Shown: positions 47,582-55,750 of the stretch, piece by piece
How positions within the stretch are numbered: the first letter of the stretch is position 1
Layout of the letters: every line of letters begins with the position of its first letter
Source: Armatimonadota bacterium
Lineage (GTDB): Bacteria; Armatimonadota; Fimbriimonadia; Fimbriimonadales; Fimbriimonadaceae
Reading direction: 5' to 3'
NCBI GenBank assembly: GCA_027451905.1
Contig: DAIDHV010000001.1
Location: 348,667-412,666, forward strand
DNA: 64,000 bases
Notes under the pieces: generated by a model
Database searches by the model: none
What the model saw: only the letters and a program-made list of their open reading frames with translations
Told to the model about the DNA's origin: nothing
Program-made: the position numbers and the translations under genes

Positions 47582-48225
47582 AGCCCCTCATAGAATCCAC
47601 CAATGCCACTTTGGAATATATGGATCACGGAAGACCCGTCTTTGCCTTGCATTCCGCCACATTAACCATTAACCAAGGCGAATTTCTTGGCATTCTCGGC
47701 CCCAGTGGATCTGGGAAATCGTCGCTCCTTTACGTTCTGAGCGGATTGAAGCAAACCACAAGCGGGCTTGTGACCTATGGCGGGCAACCCTACTCCAAGC
47801 TAAACGATGCCCAAAGAAGCCATCTGCGCCTTAAGGACTTTGGATTTGTGTTTCAGCAACCCTATTTGCTGGGGTACTTAACCGCGCTGGAAAATGTTGC
47901 GGTGGCAGAACGAGGAAGCCTCGATGAAGCCATTGAATTGCTGGGCAAGTTAGGGCTTTCCGCAAAACTCCATCGACTTCCCCACGAGCTTAGCGGAGGC
48001 GAGCGTCAGCGAGTGTGCGTGGCAAGAGCCCTCATTGGATCGCCATTTGTGCTTTTTGCCGATGAGCCCACTGCTTCACTGGATCATAAAAATGGGCTGG
48101 CAGTTGTCAACCTGCTGAACCAGCACCGATCCTCCGGCGCATTGGTCATGGTTACTCACGATCCATCCATGCTTCATGAGGCGGATCGAATTATTCAAAT
48201 TGAGGACGGAAAGTTAGCCCTATGA
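47578..48225 (+). CDS. ABC transporter ATP-binding protein, LolD/MacB-like
   Basis: A 215-aa ATPase, complete with Walker A GPSGSGKSS, Q-loop FVFQQPYLLGYLT, signature LSGGERQRV, Walker B FVLFADEPTASLD and H-loop VTHDP. Size and spacing match LolD, MacB and FtsE relatives that energise FtsX-type permeases. The TTG start sits inside the permease stop codon region (4-nt overlap), so the two proteins form one transporter. Confidence 0.93.
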   Translation: MKPLIESTNATLEYMDHGRPVFALHSATLTINQGEFLGILGPSGSGKSSLLYVLSGLKQTTSGLVTYGGQPYSKLNDAQRSHLRLKDFGFVFQQPYLLGYLTALENVAVAERGSLDEAIELLGKLGLSAKLHRLPHELSGGERQRVCVARALIGSPFVLFADEPTASLDHKNGLAVVNLLNQHRSSGALVMVTHDPSMLHEADRIIQIEDGKLAL

Positions 48226-48266
48226 TCAAGATCAATCCTAAAGTTCTTGCCAACACATGCCAAGGA

Positions 48267-48363
48267 TTGACATTTGAGTTCGACTATGGTACATTTTTCG
48301 ATTGCGTCACGGGAAACCGTGAACTTGTGTACGCGCACGGTTTTCAAGTGAGGATCACGTGAT
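48267..48363 (+). promoter_or_regulatory. speD promoter and structured leader
   Basis: TTGACA (48267-48272) and TACATT (48290-48295) are spaced by 17 bp, the best promoter in the window. The leader contains a hairpin TCACGG-GAAA-CCGTGA (48307-48322). GAGGA (48350-48354) lies 8 nt before the TTG start, and a perfect palindrome ATCACGTGAT (48354-48363) overlaps the end of that site and the start codon. CGTGA of the hairpin can instead pair with TCACG of the palindrome, so two exclusive folds are possible. Confidence 0.5.
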
Positions 48364-48986
48364 TGGTAAATCTACAGCACCTAGTTAGCATCACGGCATT
48401 ATTTGCTGTACCCGCTGCCATTTCTCAATTCGAGTTTGGCTCGTTATCATTTTTCGCGCGCATTGCGGAGCGATTTAAGAAAGGGCGCAAAAACGTCCTC
48501 GCTCCGGCCCCGAAGGTTCTCACCGAAAATGGCTGGACGACCATCTATTGCGACGACCTCGATTCCTTTGAAAAGTGGTTAGGAAAAGATGAACTTGGAC
48601 TTCCTCACGGAGAAAATGAGGTGCCGTCACTTGGCTCCCATTTGCTTATCGAGTTGTTTGGCTGTGAAAGCGGATTTCTGCAATACGAAGAGACCGTCGG
48701 CCAAATAATGAACCAGGCGGCGGTGGAAAGTAAGGCAACTGTGGTTGCCCAATCCTTCCATGAGTTTAAGCCGTTCGGAGTCAGCGGAGCCGTGATCATC
48801 CAAGAGAGTCATTACACCATTCACACTTGGCCCGAACACCAGTATGCAGCAGTGGATCTTTTTTACTGCGGAGGAACGGTTGAAGTCACGAAGGCAGTTC
48901 AAGTTCTTCAGCAAAGATTTCAGCCGGACCGCATTAAGTTCCTTATTGTTCGCAGGGGATTGCAATCTGAAGTTGGGAATCCATAA
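48363..48986 (+). CDS. speD: S-adenosylmethionine decarboxylase proenzyme with N-terminal extension
   Basis: Pyruvoyl enzyme that makes the aminopropyl donor for spermidine. The core begins near residue 90 (LGSHLLIELFGC). QESHYTIHTWPE carries the self-cleavage Glu-Ser at 148-149, followed by His154 and Cys169; their spacings of +5 and +20 equal those of Ser63, His68 and Cys83 in the Thermotoga enzyme. Residues 1-88 are extra compared with bacterial SpeD/SpeH forms of about 120-140 aa; they hold a hydrophobic stretch and a basic patch (RFKKGRKN). The TTG start is supported by GAGGA 8 nt upstream. Followed by speE after 146 nt. Confidence 0.9.
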   Translation: MVNLQHLVSITALFAVPAAISQFEFGSLSFFARIAERFKKGRKNVLAPAPKVLTENGWTTIYCDDLDSFEKWLGKDELGLPHGENEVPSLGSHLLIELFGCESGFLQYEETVGQIMNQAAVESKATVVAQSFHEFKPFGVSGAVIIQESHYTIHTWPEHQYAAVDLFYCGGTVEVTKAVQVLQQRFQPDRIKFLIVRRGLQSEVGNP

Positions 48987-49132
48987 TCCAACTTCAACCC
49001 GCAAAGCCCTGTCTCGGCTATCCAATAAGACCATAGCCCGGGTTTAAGTTCACCGTCTCATAACACGATTTCACCCCATTTCATGCCACAATCTTCCCCG
49101 GCTCTTTGAATGTAAGAGCGGATCTTAAAACT

Positions 49133-50062
49133 ATGTCTAGCGACGCAACCGGTATCTTCATCAACGAAACTCACACCTCTGCTGCCATTTGGCAATATCG
49201 GGTCGAAAAAATGATCCTTGAAGGGAAAACCGAGTTTCAGACCTACCAAATTGCCAATATCCCTAGATTTGGAAAATCCCTCTTTCTGGATTACAACATT
49301 CAAACCTCCATCATGGATGAGCATGTTTTTCATGAGTGTATGAGTGGCCCCGCAATGACGTTGCACCCCAATCCCAAAAAGGTTGTGGTTTGCGGAGGCG
49401 GTGAAGGCGCAACCCTCCGAGAAGTTCTTAAGCACAACACGGTGGAATCGGCAACCATGGTAGACATTGATAAAGAGCTGGTGGACATGGTGAAAGTCCA
49501 CATGCCCGAATGGCATCAGGGCGCCTTTGAAGACCCAAGAACAACCCTCATCCACACTGACGCTCGGCAGTGGCTTAAAGACCATAAAGGCGCCAATTTT
49601 GACGTCATTATCAGTGATCTTCCCAACCCCCACGAGGACGGTCCCGCTCAGTACCTATTCACTAAAGAGTATTTTCAGATTTGCGCCGAAGCTTTAGCTG
49701 ACGATGGCGTGTTTGCCTTGCAAGCGGGTAGTGCTAATTGCAATTATCCGGGCTGCATGGTTTCTTGTATGGCAACCCTTAAATCCATGAAGGAAACGTT
49801 TGAGTATGTGGCGGGCTACTACGGAATTGTCACCACCTTCTTTCAGCCATGGGGATTTGTTCTTGCCAGCAAAACTCATGATCCGCTTGCCTTAACCGAG
49901 CAAGAAATTGCGGCTCGATTCCAAAACAGGGGTGTAGTCAATCGGTACTACACGCCAAGATATCACCAAAGCGTCTTTACTTTGCCGGACTATTTGTTAG
50001 AAGCCGAGCAAAACGAGGGCCGAATCTTAACCGATTCAGAGCCCTACGCATGGACAGCATGA
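49133..50062 (+). CDS. speE: Polyamine aminopropyltransferase (spermidine synthase-like)
   Basis: A 309-aa transferase that moves the aminopropyl group from decarboxylated SAM to an amine. It shows the SpeE beta-strand start, YRVEKMILEGKTEFQ, the lid region FLDYNIQTSIMDEHVFHE, the dcSAM site VVVCGGGEGATLREVL with acidic VDIDKELVD, and the catalytic Asp region VIISDLPNPHEDGPAQYL. The putrescine-binding part differs from that of E. coli SpeE, so agmatine or another diamine is possible. The ATG at 49133 is preferred over a TTG at 49106. It pairs with speD upstream. Confidence 0.9.
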   Translation: MSSDATGIFINETHTSAAIWQYRVEKMILEGKTEFQTYQIANIPRFGKSLFLDYNIQTSIMDEHVFHECMSGPAMTLHPNPKKVVVCGGGEGATLREVLKHNTVESATMVDIDKELVDMVKVHMPEWHQGAFEDPRTTLIHTDARQWLKDHKGANFDVIISDLPNPHEDGPAQYLFTKEYFQICAEALADDGVFALQAGSANCNYPGCMVSCMATLKSMKETFEYVAGYYGIVTTFFQPWGFVLASKTHDPLALTEQEIAARFQNRGVVNRYYTPRYHQSVFTLPDYLLEAEQNEGRILTDSEPYAWTA

Positions 50063-50097
50063 CCAACTCACGGTAGACTATTTTTTTCTGAACGCCG

Positions 50098-51936
50098 ATG
50101 GCGACAAACGCAAAGTCCCCCCAAAAGGGCCGCGGCAAACAAACTTCCTCACCTCGATCAACATCCAACCGAGGAAGCCGAACCCGCGCTAAGAATTTTT
50201 CATCCACAGCTTCACCGCGCATAGACATTGTTGTCAGCGTTTCGAATCGAGAAACAAGGATAGCCCAGCTAGAAAATGGAGTCCTCACCGAATACCGATC
50301 CGAACGTGAAGAACGCATCGTAGGCTCAATTTACAAAGGTATTGTGCAAAATGTGCTTCCAGGAATGGACGCTGCCTTTATTGACATTGGCCTTGAGAGA
50401 AACGCCTTTTTGCACGTTGGTGACATCCTGCCCGATGAGCCCTCCGACAATTCACCTGCTTCTATGAAGAGAAGCGAACTGCGCCGCAGAAGAATTAAGG
50501 AACTCATCAAGAGCGGTCAACAGCTCATTGTGCAAGTCACAAAAGGGACTCGGGGACAAAAAGGGGCCAGAGTTACAACCCGCATCGCCCTTCCTGGGCG
50601 CTATGTGGTCTTGATGCCCGAAGTCCAGCAGGTTGGAGTCAGCCGCAAAATTGAAGATCGCTCAGAAAGAGATCGCCTCAAGCGGATTGGAGACCGTATT
50701 GTTCCTCCTGGCTTTGGGCTGATTTTGCGCACCGAGTGTGAGGGCCGCACCGAAGCCGAACTACGTGCCGACATTGCATTTTTGCAAAGACAGTGGAGCA
50801 CCGTTCAGGTTGCGGCTAAGCATAGCAGCGCGCCTGCCTGCATCCATAAAGACCAGACTCTGCTCTACCGCACCGTTCGCGATATTGCGAGCGGAGACAT
50901 TAGCCGACTGGTTGTTGACGACCCTGAAGAGTACGAAAAAGTTTATTCGGTGGCAAGCCAAGTGGCTCCAAGCCTTTGCAACAAAATCGAACTCTTTGAT
51001 TTAGACGAGCCAATCTTTGATCACTTCCGCATCGAGGGCCAGCTTGAAAAACTAATGGCCCATAGAGTTCCGCTTGGATCAGGTGGCTATCTGATTATTG
51101 ATGAGATGGAGGCCCTGACCGCCATCGACATCAACACTGGCAAGCATGTTGGCCAAACCCAGTTGAGCGATACGATCCTGAAGACCAATCTCGAAGCCTG
51201 CGATGAAGTTTTAAGGCAGCTTCGATTGCGAGACATGGGCGGCATCATTGTCGTCGACTTTATTGACATGGAAGCCGCGTCAGATCGCAAAACCGTGTTA
51301 GATCGATTCACTGAAGGGCTTGGCAAAGATCGGGCTAGGACTAGGGTTGGCAAAATCTCATCCCTAGGTCTTATTGAAGTCACCAGAAAAAGAACGGGAG
51401 AATCGGTGACCGAGTCTGTATCGGAAACCTGCCCTTTGTGCCTTGGAGTAGGCAAAATCCCTTCCAAAGAAACAATCTCGTTGATGATCGAAAGGGATAT
51501 GTGGCGCCGAATTCAAGAGCCAGGCAACGCGTGGCATATTGCGTGTCATCCTGCAGCGGTAGAAGCCCTCATTGGGGCAGACGGCGAAAATGTTGAAATG
51601 TTAGAGCATGAGATGCGAAGAGGAATCTACATCCGTGCCGACATGGACATGGAGTACGACGAGTACGAAATTATCAGCGGCACTATTGAAGAGTTTGATC
51701 GGGAGCTGATGAGCGGTTACCGCCGCCAGCAAGTTGTGGCATGCAATGTAAGACGATCGGCTTTAGAGAACTCGAATCGAATGATTGGATGGACAGATTC
51801 AGGCTTCTTTGTAGAGTTAATTGATGGCGAAGATTCGGTTGGACATCGTCACGAAGTGGTTCTTGGTGATATCAGGCGGTCATTTGGGGTTGGTCGGGTC
51901 ATTCACAACGGAACCCCTGCCATTCGCACTCACTAG
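50098..51936 (+). CDS. rng: Ribonuclease E/G family endoribonuclease
   Basis: A 612-aa RNase E/G protein. A basic Ser/Arg-rich tail (1-40) precedes the catalytic part, which opens RIDIVVSVSNRETRIAQLENG. An S1 RNA-binding domain spans about 75-165 (GSIYKGIVQNVLPGMDAAF). The DNase-I-like site keeps its metal ligands in LTAIDINTGK and VVDFIDMEA, and CPLCLGVG is the zinc-link for dimer contact. There is no long RNase E-type scaffold; the C-terminal 130 residues follow the small domain. It processes rRNA and mRNA. It follows speE by 35 nt and may be cotranscribed. Confidence 0.93.
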   Translation: MATNAKSPQKGRGKQTSSPRSTSNRGSRTRAKNFSSTASPRIDIVVSVSNRETRIAQLENGVLTEYRSEREERIVGSIYKGIVQNVLPGMDAAFIDIGLERNAFLHVGDILPDEPSDNSPASMKRSELRRRRIKELIKSGQQLIVQVTKGTRGQKGARVTTRIALPGRYVVLMPEVQQVGVSRKIEDRSERDRLKRIGDRIVPPGFGLILRTECEGRTEAELRADIAFLQRQWSTVQVAAKHSSAPACIHKDQTLLYRTVRDIASGDISRLVVDDPEEYEKVYSVASQVAPSLCNKIELFDLDEPIFDHFRIEGQLEKLMAHRVPLGSGGYLIIDEMEALTAIDINTGKHVGQTQLSDTILKTNLEACDEVLRQLRLRDMGGIIVVDFIDMEAASDRKTVLDRFTEGLGKDRARTRVGKISSLGLIEVTRKRTGESVTESVSETCPLCLGVGKIPSKETISLMIERDMWRRIQEPGNAWHIACHPAAVEALIGADGENVEMLEHEMRRGIYIRADMDMEYDEYEIISGTIEEFDRELMSGYRRQQVVACNVRRSALENSNRMIGWTDSGFFVELIDGEDSVGHRHEVVLGDIRRSFGVGRVIHNGTPAIRTH

Positions 51937-52060
51937 GAGGGTGATGAACTATTGCCGATCCATGGCAATGGTTCAAGGTAGCCGTCTGATCTGCGCTGAA
52001 ATCAGACCGTTACCGACGATATTCAGGTTCAAAGCACCTTTGCATCGCGTCTAGCCTCCT
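51935..52060 (+). ncRNA. Candidate structured RNA after rng
   Basis: AGGAGG at 51935-51940 can pair with CCTCCT at 52055-52060. Inside are three hairpins: an 11-12-bp stem with one wobble (about 51947-51956 with 51964-51973, ATTGCC/GGCAAT core), a 14-position stem with one mismatch (51977-51990 with 52001-52014, GTCTGAT/ATCAGAC core) and a weaker one (52015-52051). It is directly followed by a terminator. It matches no RNA family I know. It could be a 3'-UTR-derived RNA or an RNase target. Confidence 0.35.
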
Positions 52061-52066
52061 GCCTGG

Positions 52067-52116
52067 TAGGTGGGTTTTGAATTCCTCAACTCCCACCTAG
52101 TCCCTTTTTCATTTTT
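52067..52116 (+). terminator. Terminator downstream of rng
   Basis: TAGGTGGG (52067-52074) pairs with CCCACCTA (52092-52099), with inner GTTTTGA/TCAAC pairing, followed by CCCTTTTTCATTTTTC. It ends the rng transcript before the next gene's promoter. Confidence 0.75.
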
Positions 52117-52171
52117 CTAGCTCAGAAAGCGCAACAACTCGCGGTAGGCAAGGCGTTATACTCTTAAAATT

Positions 52172-52804
52172 GTGTATAAACGCCCTGCTAGCGCCATGCA
52201 AGGTCTGGATCATGAAGGATCACAAAGAGTCACCACGACTCTCGTTATTGCTGGCCTTGCCCTTCTCTTTTTGTTTAGCTTGCAAACCTACTTTGCTTAC
52301 TCTGCTTTCCAAGACATGCTTGTCTATGCCACCTCCCACCCCAACAGCCACCAAATCAAGACTTCTTCTGAAAGCTACCGACAGTTCATTACCGACTCCA
52401 GGCTCATGTGGGTTTTTCGGGTTTTATCAGTCCTTGATTTGCTTTTTATAGTCGGCTTTTTGATCTACTTGTTTGCCAATCGAGGTGGTCCCGCAAGTTC
52501 GGATACGCCTAAAGCTCAACATATTCGCATTTTGAGCAGGTTTGCGGTGGACGATTTTGGAAATATGTTTTTTGATCAATGGCAAGACTACGCACCGGGC
52601 GGCAAACTTTATGTTCAGGTTCAGTTTGAAGACGGCAGGGAGCGCGAACTCATTACCCCATGGGAAATCTTTGTGAACTGTGGCGAAGGCATGTACGGAT
52701 TTGGCGTGGTTGAAGGCAACTATCTCATTGGTTTTTCTCCCCCCGTTACCGTTGCTCAGCCAACCCCAATCCCTCCTGATCCTTTTCAGAGGCCCGGTAA
52801 ATAG
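52172..52804 (+). CDS. Two-helix membrane protein of unknown function
   Basis: A 210-aa protein with two hydrophobic helices, TTLVIAGLALLFLFSLQTYF and LSVLDLLFIVGFLIYLFA, separated by about 45 residues that would lie outside the cytoplasm. The C-terminal 110 residues form a soluble domain with beta character (KLYVQVQFEDGRERELITPW) and a proline-rich tail. No family was recognised. The start is uncertain: GTG at 52172 lies 9 nt after a TATACT box and has no Shine-Dalgarno, fitting a near-leaderless mRNA; ATG at 52196 is the alternative. It has its own transcript after the rng terminator. Confidence 0.65.
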   Translation: MYKRPASAMQGLDHEGSQRVTTTLVIAGLALLFLFSLQTYFAYSAFQDMLVYATSHPNSHQIKTSSESYRQFITDSRLMWVFRVLSVLDLLFIVGFLIYLFANRGGPASSDTPKAQHIRILSRFAVDDFGNMFFDQWQDYAPGGKLYVQVQFEDGRERELITPWEIFVNCGEGMYGFGVVEGNYLIGFSPPVTVAQPTPIPPDPFQRPGK

Positions 52805-52846
52805 CCATGATCTTTAGCAAAACAGTATCTTAAATGCTCCAGATTC

Positions 52847-52852
52847 TATAAT
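52847..52852 (+). promoter_or_regulatory. -10 box of a probable leaderless gene
   Basis: A perfect TATAAT ends exactly 6 nt before the ATG at 52859, the normal distance from -10 box to transcription start. No Shine-Dalgarno is present and no good -35 box is seen. Confidence 0.55.
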
Positions 52853-52858
52853 GGATTG

Positions 52859-53467
52859 ATGCCCGACATTCATCAAATATGGAAGACGATTCTGCCAAAG
52901 GTGCGCGAGGGCGTCACCGGAGTTGGCGTGTGGACCGCTCTGAACACCAGCCGCCCAATCACATTAGAAGGCGATGTCTTTGTGCTTGGACTCCCCAATG
53001 GCCAAACTGAGTTAGCCGGTCACCTCAAAGTCATGGCAACAAGGCGGCTGATTGAAACCTTAGCCAGCCAAGAATTAGGCTCCAATGTGGTGGTGCGGGT
53101 TATTGATGGAATCACCGACGAAGATTGGAGCATCCAAAAACGGCGGGATGAACAGGCTAAGAAGCTTCAAGATCAAGCGATGCAAAAGATGCGAGCCGAA
53201 ATGTCGGCACGCACAAATTGGGATGGAGTTTACGAGCAACTCAGCAGAAGATACGCGGCGATCACCCAAAAATCACTTCCTCAGAATCGGGCACGATTTT
53301 TGAGCGAGGCAGTAGCCCTTGTTGCCGACGCGAGGAAGAATCAAGAAAATTATGATGAGCTAGGCGAAAGAAACTTTGCAAGGTGCCTAGAAAGAATTGC
53401 TCAGTACACCGAAATCCCCGCTGCGATTGTAGCGACCCAGGTCCTCGAGCGAGTCGGAGAGATTTAA
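52859..53467 (+). CDS. DnaA-domain-I-like protein of unknown function
   Basis: A 202-aa protein. Residues 1-85 follow the pattern of the DnaA N-terminal domain: IWKTILPKVREGV, an aromatic/hydrophobic helix around GVWTAL, then a GDVFVLGLPNGQ strand-turn, a helix (HLKVMATRRLIETLA) and a final VVVRVIDG strand. No AAA+ ATPase or DNA-binding helix-turn-helix of DnaA follows; instead there are a charged coil (about 88-120) and a helical C-terminus. So it is not DnaA itself. It could bind DnaA-domain-I partners. The ATG at 52859 follows a TATAAT box by 6 nt. Confidence 0.6.
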   Translation: MPDIHQIWKTILPKVREGVTGVGVWTALNTSRPITLEGDVFVLGLPNGQTELAGHLKVMATRRLIETLASQELGSNVVVRVIDGITDEDWSIQKRRDEQAKKLQDQAMQKMRAEMSARTNWDGVYEQLSRRYAAITQKSLPQNRARFLSEAVALVADARKNQENYDELGERNFARCLERIAQYTEIPAAIVATQVLERVGEI

Positions 53468-53473
53468 ATCTCC

Positions 53474-54247
53474 ATGCCTCAGGGTGTCGCAACCATTTTG
53501 GGTTCTGGCACAAGCCAAGGTGTTCCCACAATTGGCTACGATTACCCAGAGGCGTTTCTTGCCAACCCCAAGAACCATAGGTTTCGGTGCAGTTTGCACT
53601 TGCAGTGCGGACGGAGCTCCATTTTGGTGGATTGCGCGCCCGAATTGCGCCTTCAGATGACTCGAGAAAAGGTCAAGCGGCTCGACGCAGTCATTATCAC
53701 CCATACCCACGCCGATCACATTATGGGAATGGATGACCTTCGATCTTATTGCGACCTGCAGCATCAAGATATGCCCATTTACACCCTTGAGGAGCATTTT
53801 TCAGACATTCAAAGGGTGTTTCCATACGCTTTCCGGCAGCCACCTCCTGGCCTCACGTACCCTCGGTTTCGATTAGTGGGATTAGAGAACCAAATGACTT
53901 TAGCGGGGCTTCCTTTTGCATTTTTTTCCGTCCAGCACGGCTCCATGAATGTTGTTGCCTTAAGAATTGGCAACTTTGGCTACATGACCGATGTGAAATT
54001 CGTGCCCCATGAAGGCTACGAAGTCATGGAAGGAGTCCATACCCTGGTCATTGATGGATTAAGGGAAAGAGCTCATCCAACCCATTTTAACTTTGAAGAA
54101 GCGATCAATTTTTCTTGGGAAGTAGGTGCCAAAGAAACCTATCTCACTCACCTCACCCACGATAGTGATCATGATCTGACCAATCAGATTCTGCCTCCAA
54201 CCGTTCAACTGGCCTTCGATCGGTTAAAACTCCCCTTTGAAATCTAA
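53474..54247 (+). CDS. PhnP-like metallo-beta-lactamase-fold hydrolase
   Basis: A 257-aa MBL-fold enzyme. ILGSGTSQGVPTIG is the start typical of the PhnP/RNase-Z side of the family. THTHADH (residues 76-82) gives the H-x-H-x-D-H metal site; VQHGSMNV and YLTHLTHD hold the later ligands. PhnP is a phosphodiesterase for cyclic ribose phosphates, and related proteins act on nucleotides or lipids; the substrate here is unknown. It begins 6 nt after the DnaA-like gene and is cotranscribed with it. Confidence 0.88.
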   Translation: MPQGVATILGSGTSQGVPTIGYDYPEAFLANPKNHRFRCSLHLQCGRSSILVDCAPELRLQMTREKVKRLDAVIITHTHADHIMGMDDLRSYCDLQHQDMPIYTLEEHFSDIQRVFPYAFRQPPPGLTYPRFRLVGLENQMTLAGLPFAFFSVQHGSMNVVALRIGNFGYMTDVKFVPHEGYEVMEGVHTLVIDGLRERAHPTHFNFEEAINFSWEVGAKETYLTHLTHDSDHDLTNQILPPTVQLAFDRLKLPFEI

Positions 54248-54376
54248 TATGCCGACGAGATTGGCTTGCCTAGAGAGTGAAGAATTTGACCTTCAATCTA
54301 AAAACTTCACAAAAGTTCTGAGATTGTGCCTTGAGAAAGTGAGAGAAGTTTCCGAACATTATTCCTAAGGCAAGAA

Positions 54377-54613
54377 ATGGCTAAGGTTATCGGTTTTCTG
54401 TCGGCCTTCATGGCGCTCGCCGCCGGATTGATAGCAGGAACTGATCCGATCACCAATCTTGAACGCGCTGGTATTGCCGCATTTGTGGGATGGGCAGCCG
54501 GAACAATTTGGCAGGCTTTGATGGTTTCAACTTCGGTTGTTTTTTCAGCAAAGACGGAAAATATGGAGGAATCCGGGGATAATACAGGTGGGGAAAAGCA
54601 GGAAGCTGCTTAA
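54377..54613 (+). CDS. Small membrane protein upstream of sigma factor
   Basis: A 78-aa product with two hydrophobic segments (VIGFLSAFMALAAGLIAG and AGIAAFVGWAAGTIWQALMV) and an acidic tail (ENMEESGDNTGGEKQE). AAGG lies about 5 nt before the ATG. No family was recognised. It precedes the sigma factor gene by 15 nt and is probably cotranscribed; whether it takes part in sigma control is unknown. Confidence 0.65.
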   Translation: MAKVIGFLSAFMALAAGLIAGTDPITNLERAGIAAFVGWAAGTIWQALMVSTSVVFSAKTENMEESGDNTGGEKQEAA

Positions 54614-54628
54614 CGAGGGAATTATACG

Positions 54629-55411
54629 ATGCCGCTGTCGCAAGATCAACTTATAAAGCTATGGAGTGCATTTAAGGTCGATAAAGACCCTGAAGCGCGT
54701 CTAGAGCTCATCAATCATTACTCATATTTGGTAAAAATAACCGCCGGACGTTTGGTAACAAGCCTCCCCGGTGGATTGGAACGAGACGACCTTGTTAGCG
54801 CAGGCGTCATCGGACTCATCAAAAGCGTGGATCAATTTGATCCAACTCGCGAAGTCAAATTTGAGACCTACGCAATCGCCTTGATCCGAGGAGCTATTTT
54901 GGAGATGCTTCGAGACGAAGACTGGGTTCCCCGATCGATACGCGAAAGGCTTAAGGCGTTGGATAGAACCATCCTTCAACTTGAAACCCACTTTGGTAGA
55001 CCGGCTACAGACGGAGAAATTGCCCAATCCATGGGTATCAGCGTCCAAGAAGTCAATGAACTTATGGTTCGGATGGGCCGAACCAATGTCTACTCACTAG
55101 ATGACATCTTAGGCACCACCGACAATGACGATCACATTCATTTTGTGGAGTTAATTGTTGATGAAGGGGCCAACACAAGCGGTGAAGTTGAAGCTAGAGA
55201 GATTCGACGCGTGCTTGCCAGCGGGGTTGACCGGTTGCCAGATCGAGAGCGCTTGGTTGTTGCCCTTTACTATTTTGAAGGCCTAACCTTTAAAGAAATT
55301 GGCAGGGTTCTTGGCGTCAGCGAATCACGAGTCTATCAGCTTCATACTCAAGCGATGAATCGACTACGACACCACATGAAATCAGAGGGGGCTGCTGGCC
55401 CAGTTCGGTAA
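54629..55411 (+). CDS. FliA/WhiG-type sigma factor
   Basis: A 260-aa sigma-70 group 3 factor. Region 2 is LINHYSYLVKITAGRL with DDLVSAGVIGLIKSVDQFDP; region 2.4 holds FETYAIALIRGAILEMLRDEDWVPRSIR, the hallmark of FliA/SigD/WhiG. Region 3 (GRPATDGEIAQSMGISVQEV) and region 4 (LPDRERLVVALYYFEGLTFKEIGRVLGVSESRVYQ) are complete. Group members control motility, sporulation or pilus and stress genes. No flagellar gene is in the window, so a role outside flagella is plausible. GAGGG precedes the ATG by 10 nt. The stop overlaps the next start as TAATG. Confidence 0.93.
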   Translation: MPLSQDQLIKLWSAFKVDKDPEARLELINHYSYLVKITAGRLVTSLPGGLERDDLVSAGVIGLIKSVDQFDPTREVKFETYAIALIRGAILEMLRDEDWVPRSIRERLKALDRTILQLETHFGRPATDGEIAQSMGISVQEVNELMVRMGRTNVYSLDDILGTTDNDDHIHFVELIVDEGANTSGEVEAREIRRVLASGVDRLPDRERLVVALYYFEGLTFKEIGRVLGVSESRVYQLHTQAMNRLRHHMKSEGAAGPVR

Positions 55412-55626
55412 TGGGAGACATCGAGCGAATAGCACCTGTGGCTCCAGAAGCCCAGCTTATATCGCAAGTTTCCAAAGATCCCAACAAGGATTTTAAACGC
55501 CATCAGCAAGACCAAAAGCAAGAAGAAAAGCCTTCCCACGATACAATTGAAATCAACGGTGAGGAAGCCGAAGTCGAAGAAAAAAAGCCAGAAAACCTAG
55601 AAAATCACCTAGATATCGCGGCTTAA
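55411..55626 (+). CDS. Small acidic protein coupled to sigma factor
   Basis: A 71-aa, highly charged, probably disordered protein (DFKRHQQDQKQEEKPSH, then EEAEVEEKKPENLE). The ATG overlaps the sigma factor stop by one base (TAATG), so translation is likely coupled. No family was recognised. The position and size recall anti-sigma factor genes, but the sequence does not show the FlgM pattern, so that role is speculation. Confidence 0.6.
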   Translation: MGDIERIAPVAPEAQLISQVSKDPNKDFKRHQQDQKQEEKPSHDTIEINGEEAEVEEKKPENLENHLDIAA

Positions 55627-55750
55627 TTTGGCCATTTGGGCACTAAGGCACAAATTTTCCTGTTACTTTTAAAGATACTCAAAGAAGCGGTACCATTGAT
55701 CGGCGGTCAACGGAACCGCTGCTTTTCTTTGAAGCACTAGGAGCAATTGA

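Noticed and set aside
48267-48365. Known SAM riboswitch before speD
   Set aside because: None of the conserved blocks of SAM-I, SAM-II, SAM-III or the speF motif could be recognised; only a generic switch-like fold is reported.
52021-52045. tRNA T-arm-like GGTTCAAAGCACC
   Set aside because: The stem does not pair as a T-arm and no anticodon or acceptor arm of normal size surrounds it.
52859-53467. dnaA gene
   Set aside because: Only a domain-I-like part is present; the Walker motifs and DNA-binding domain of DnaA are missing.
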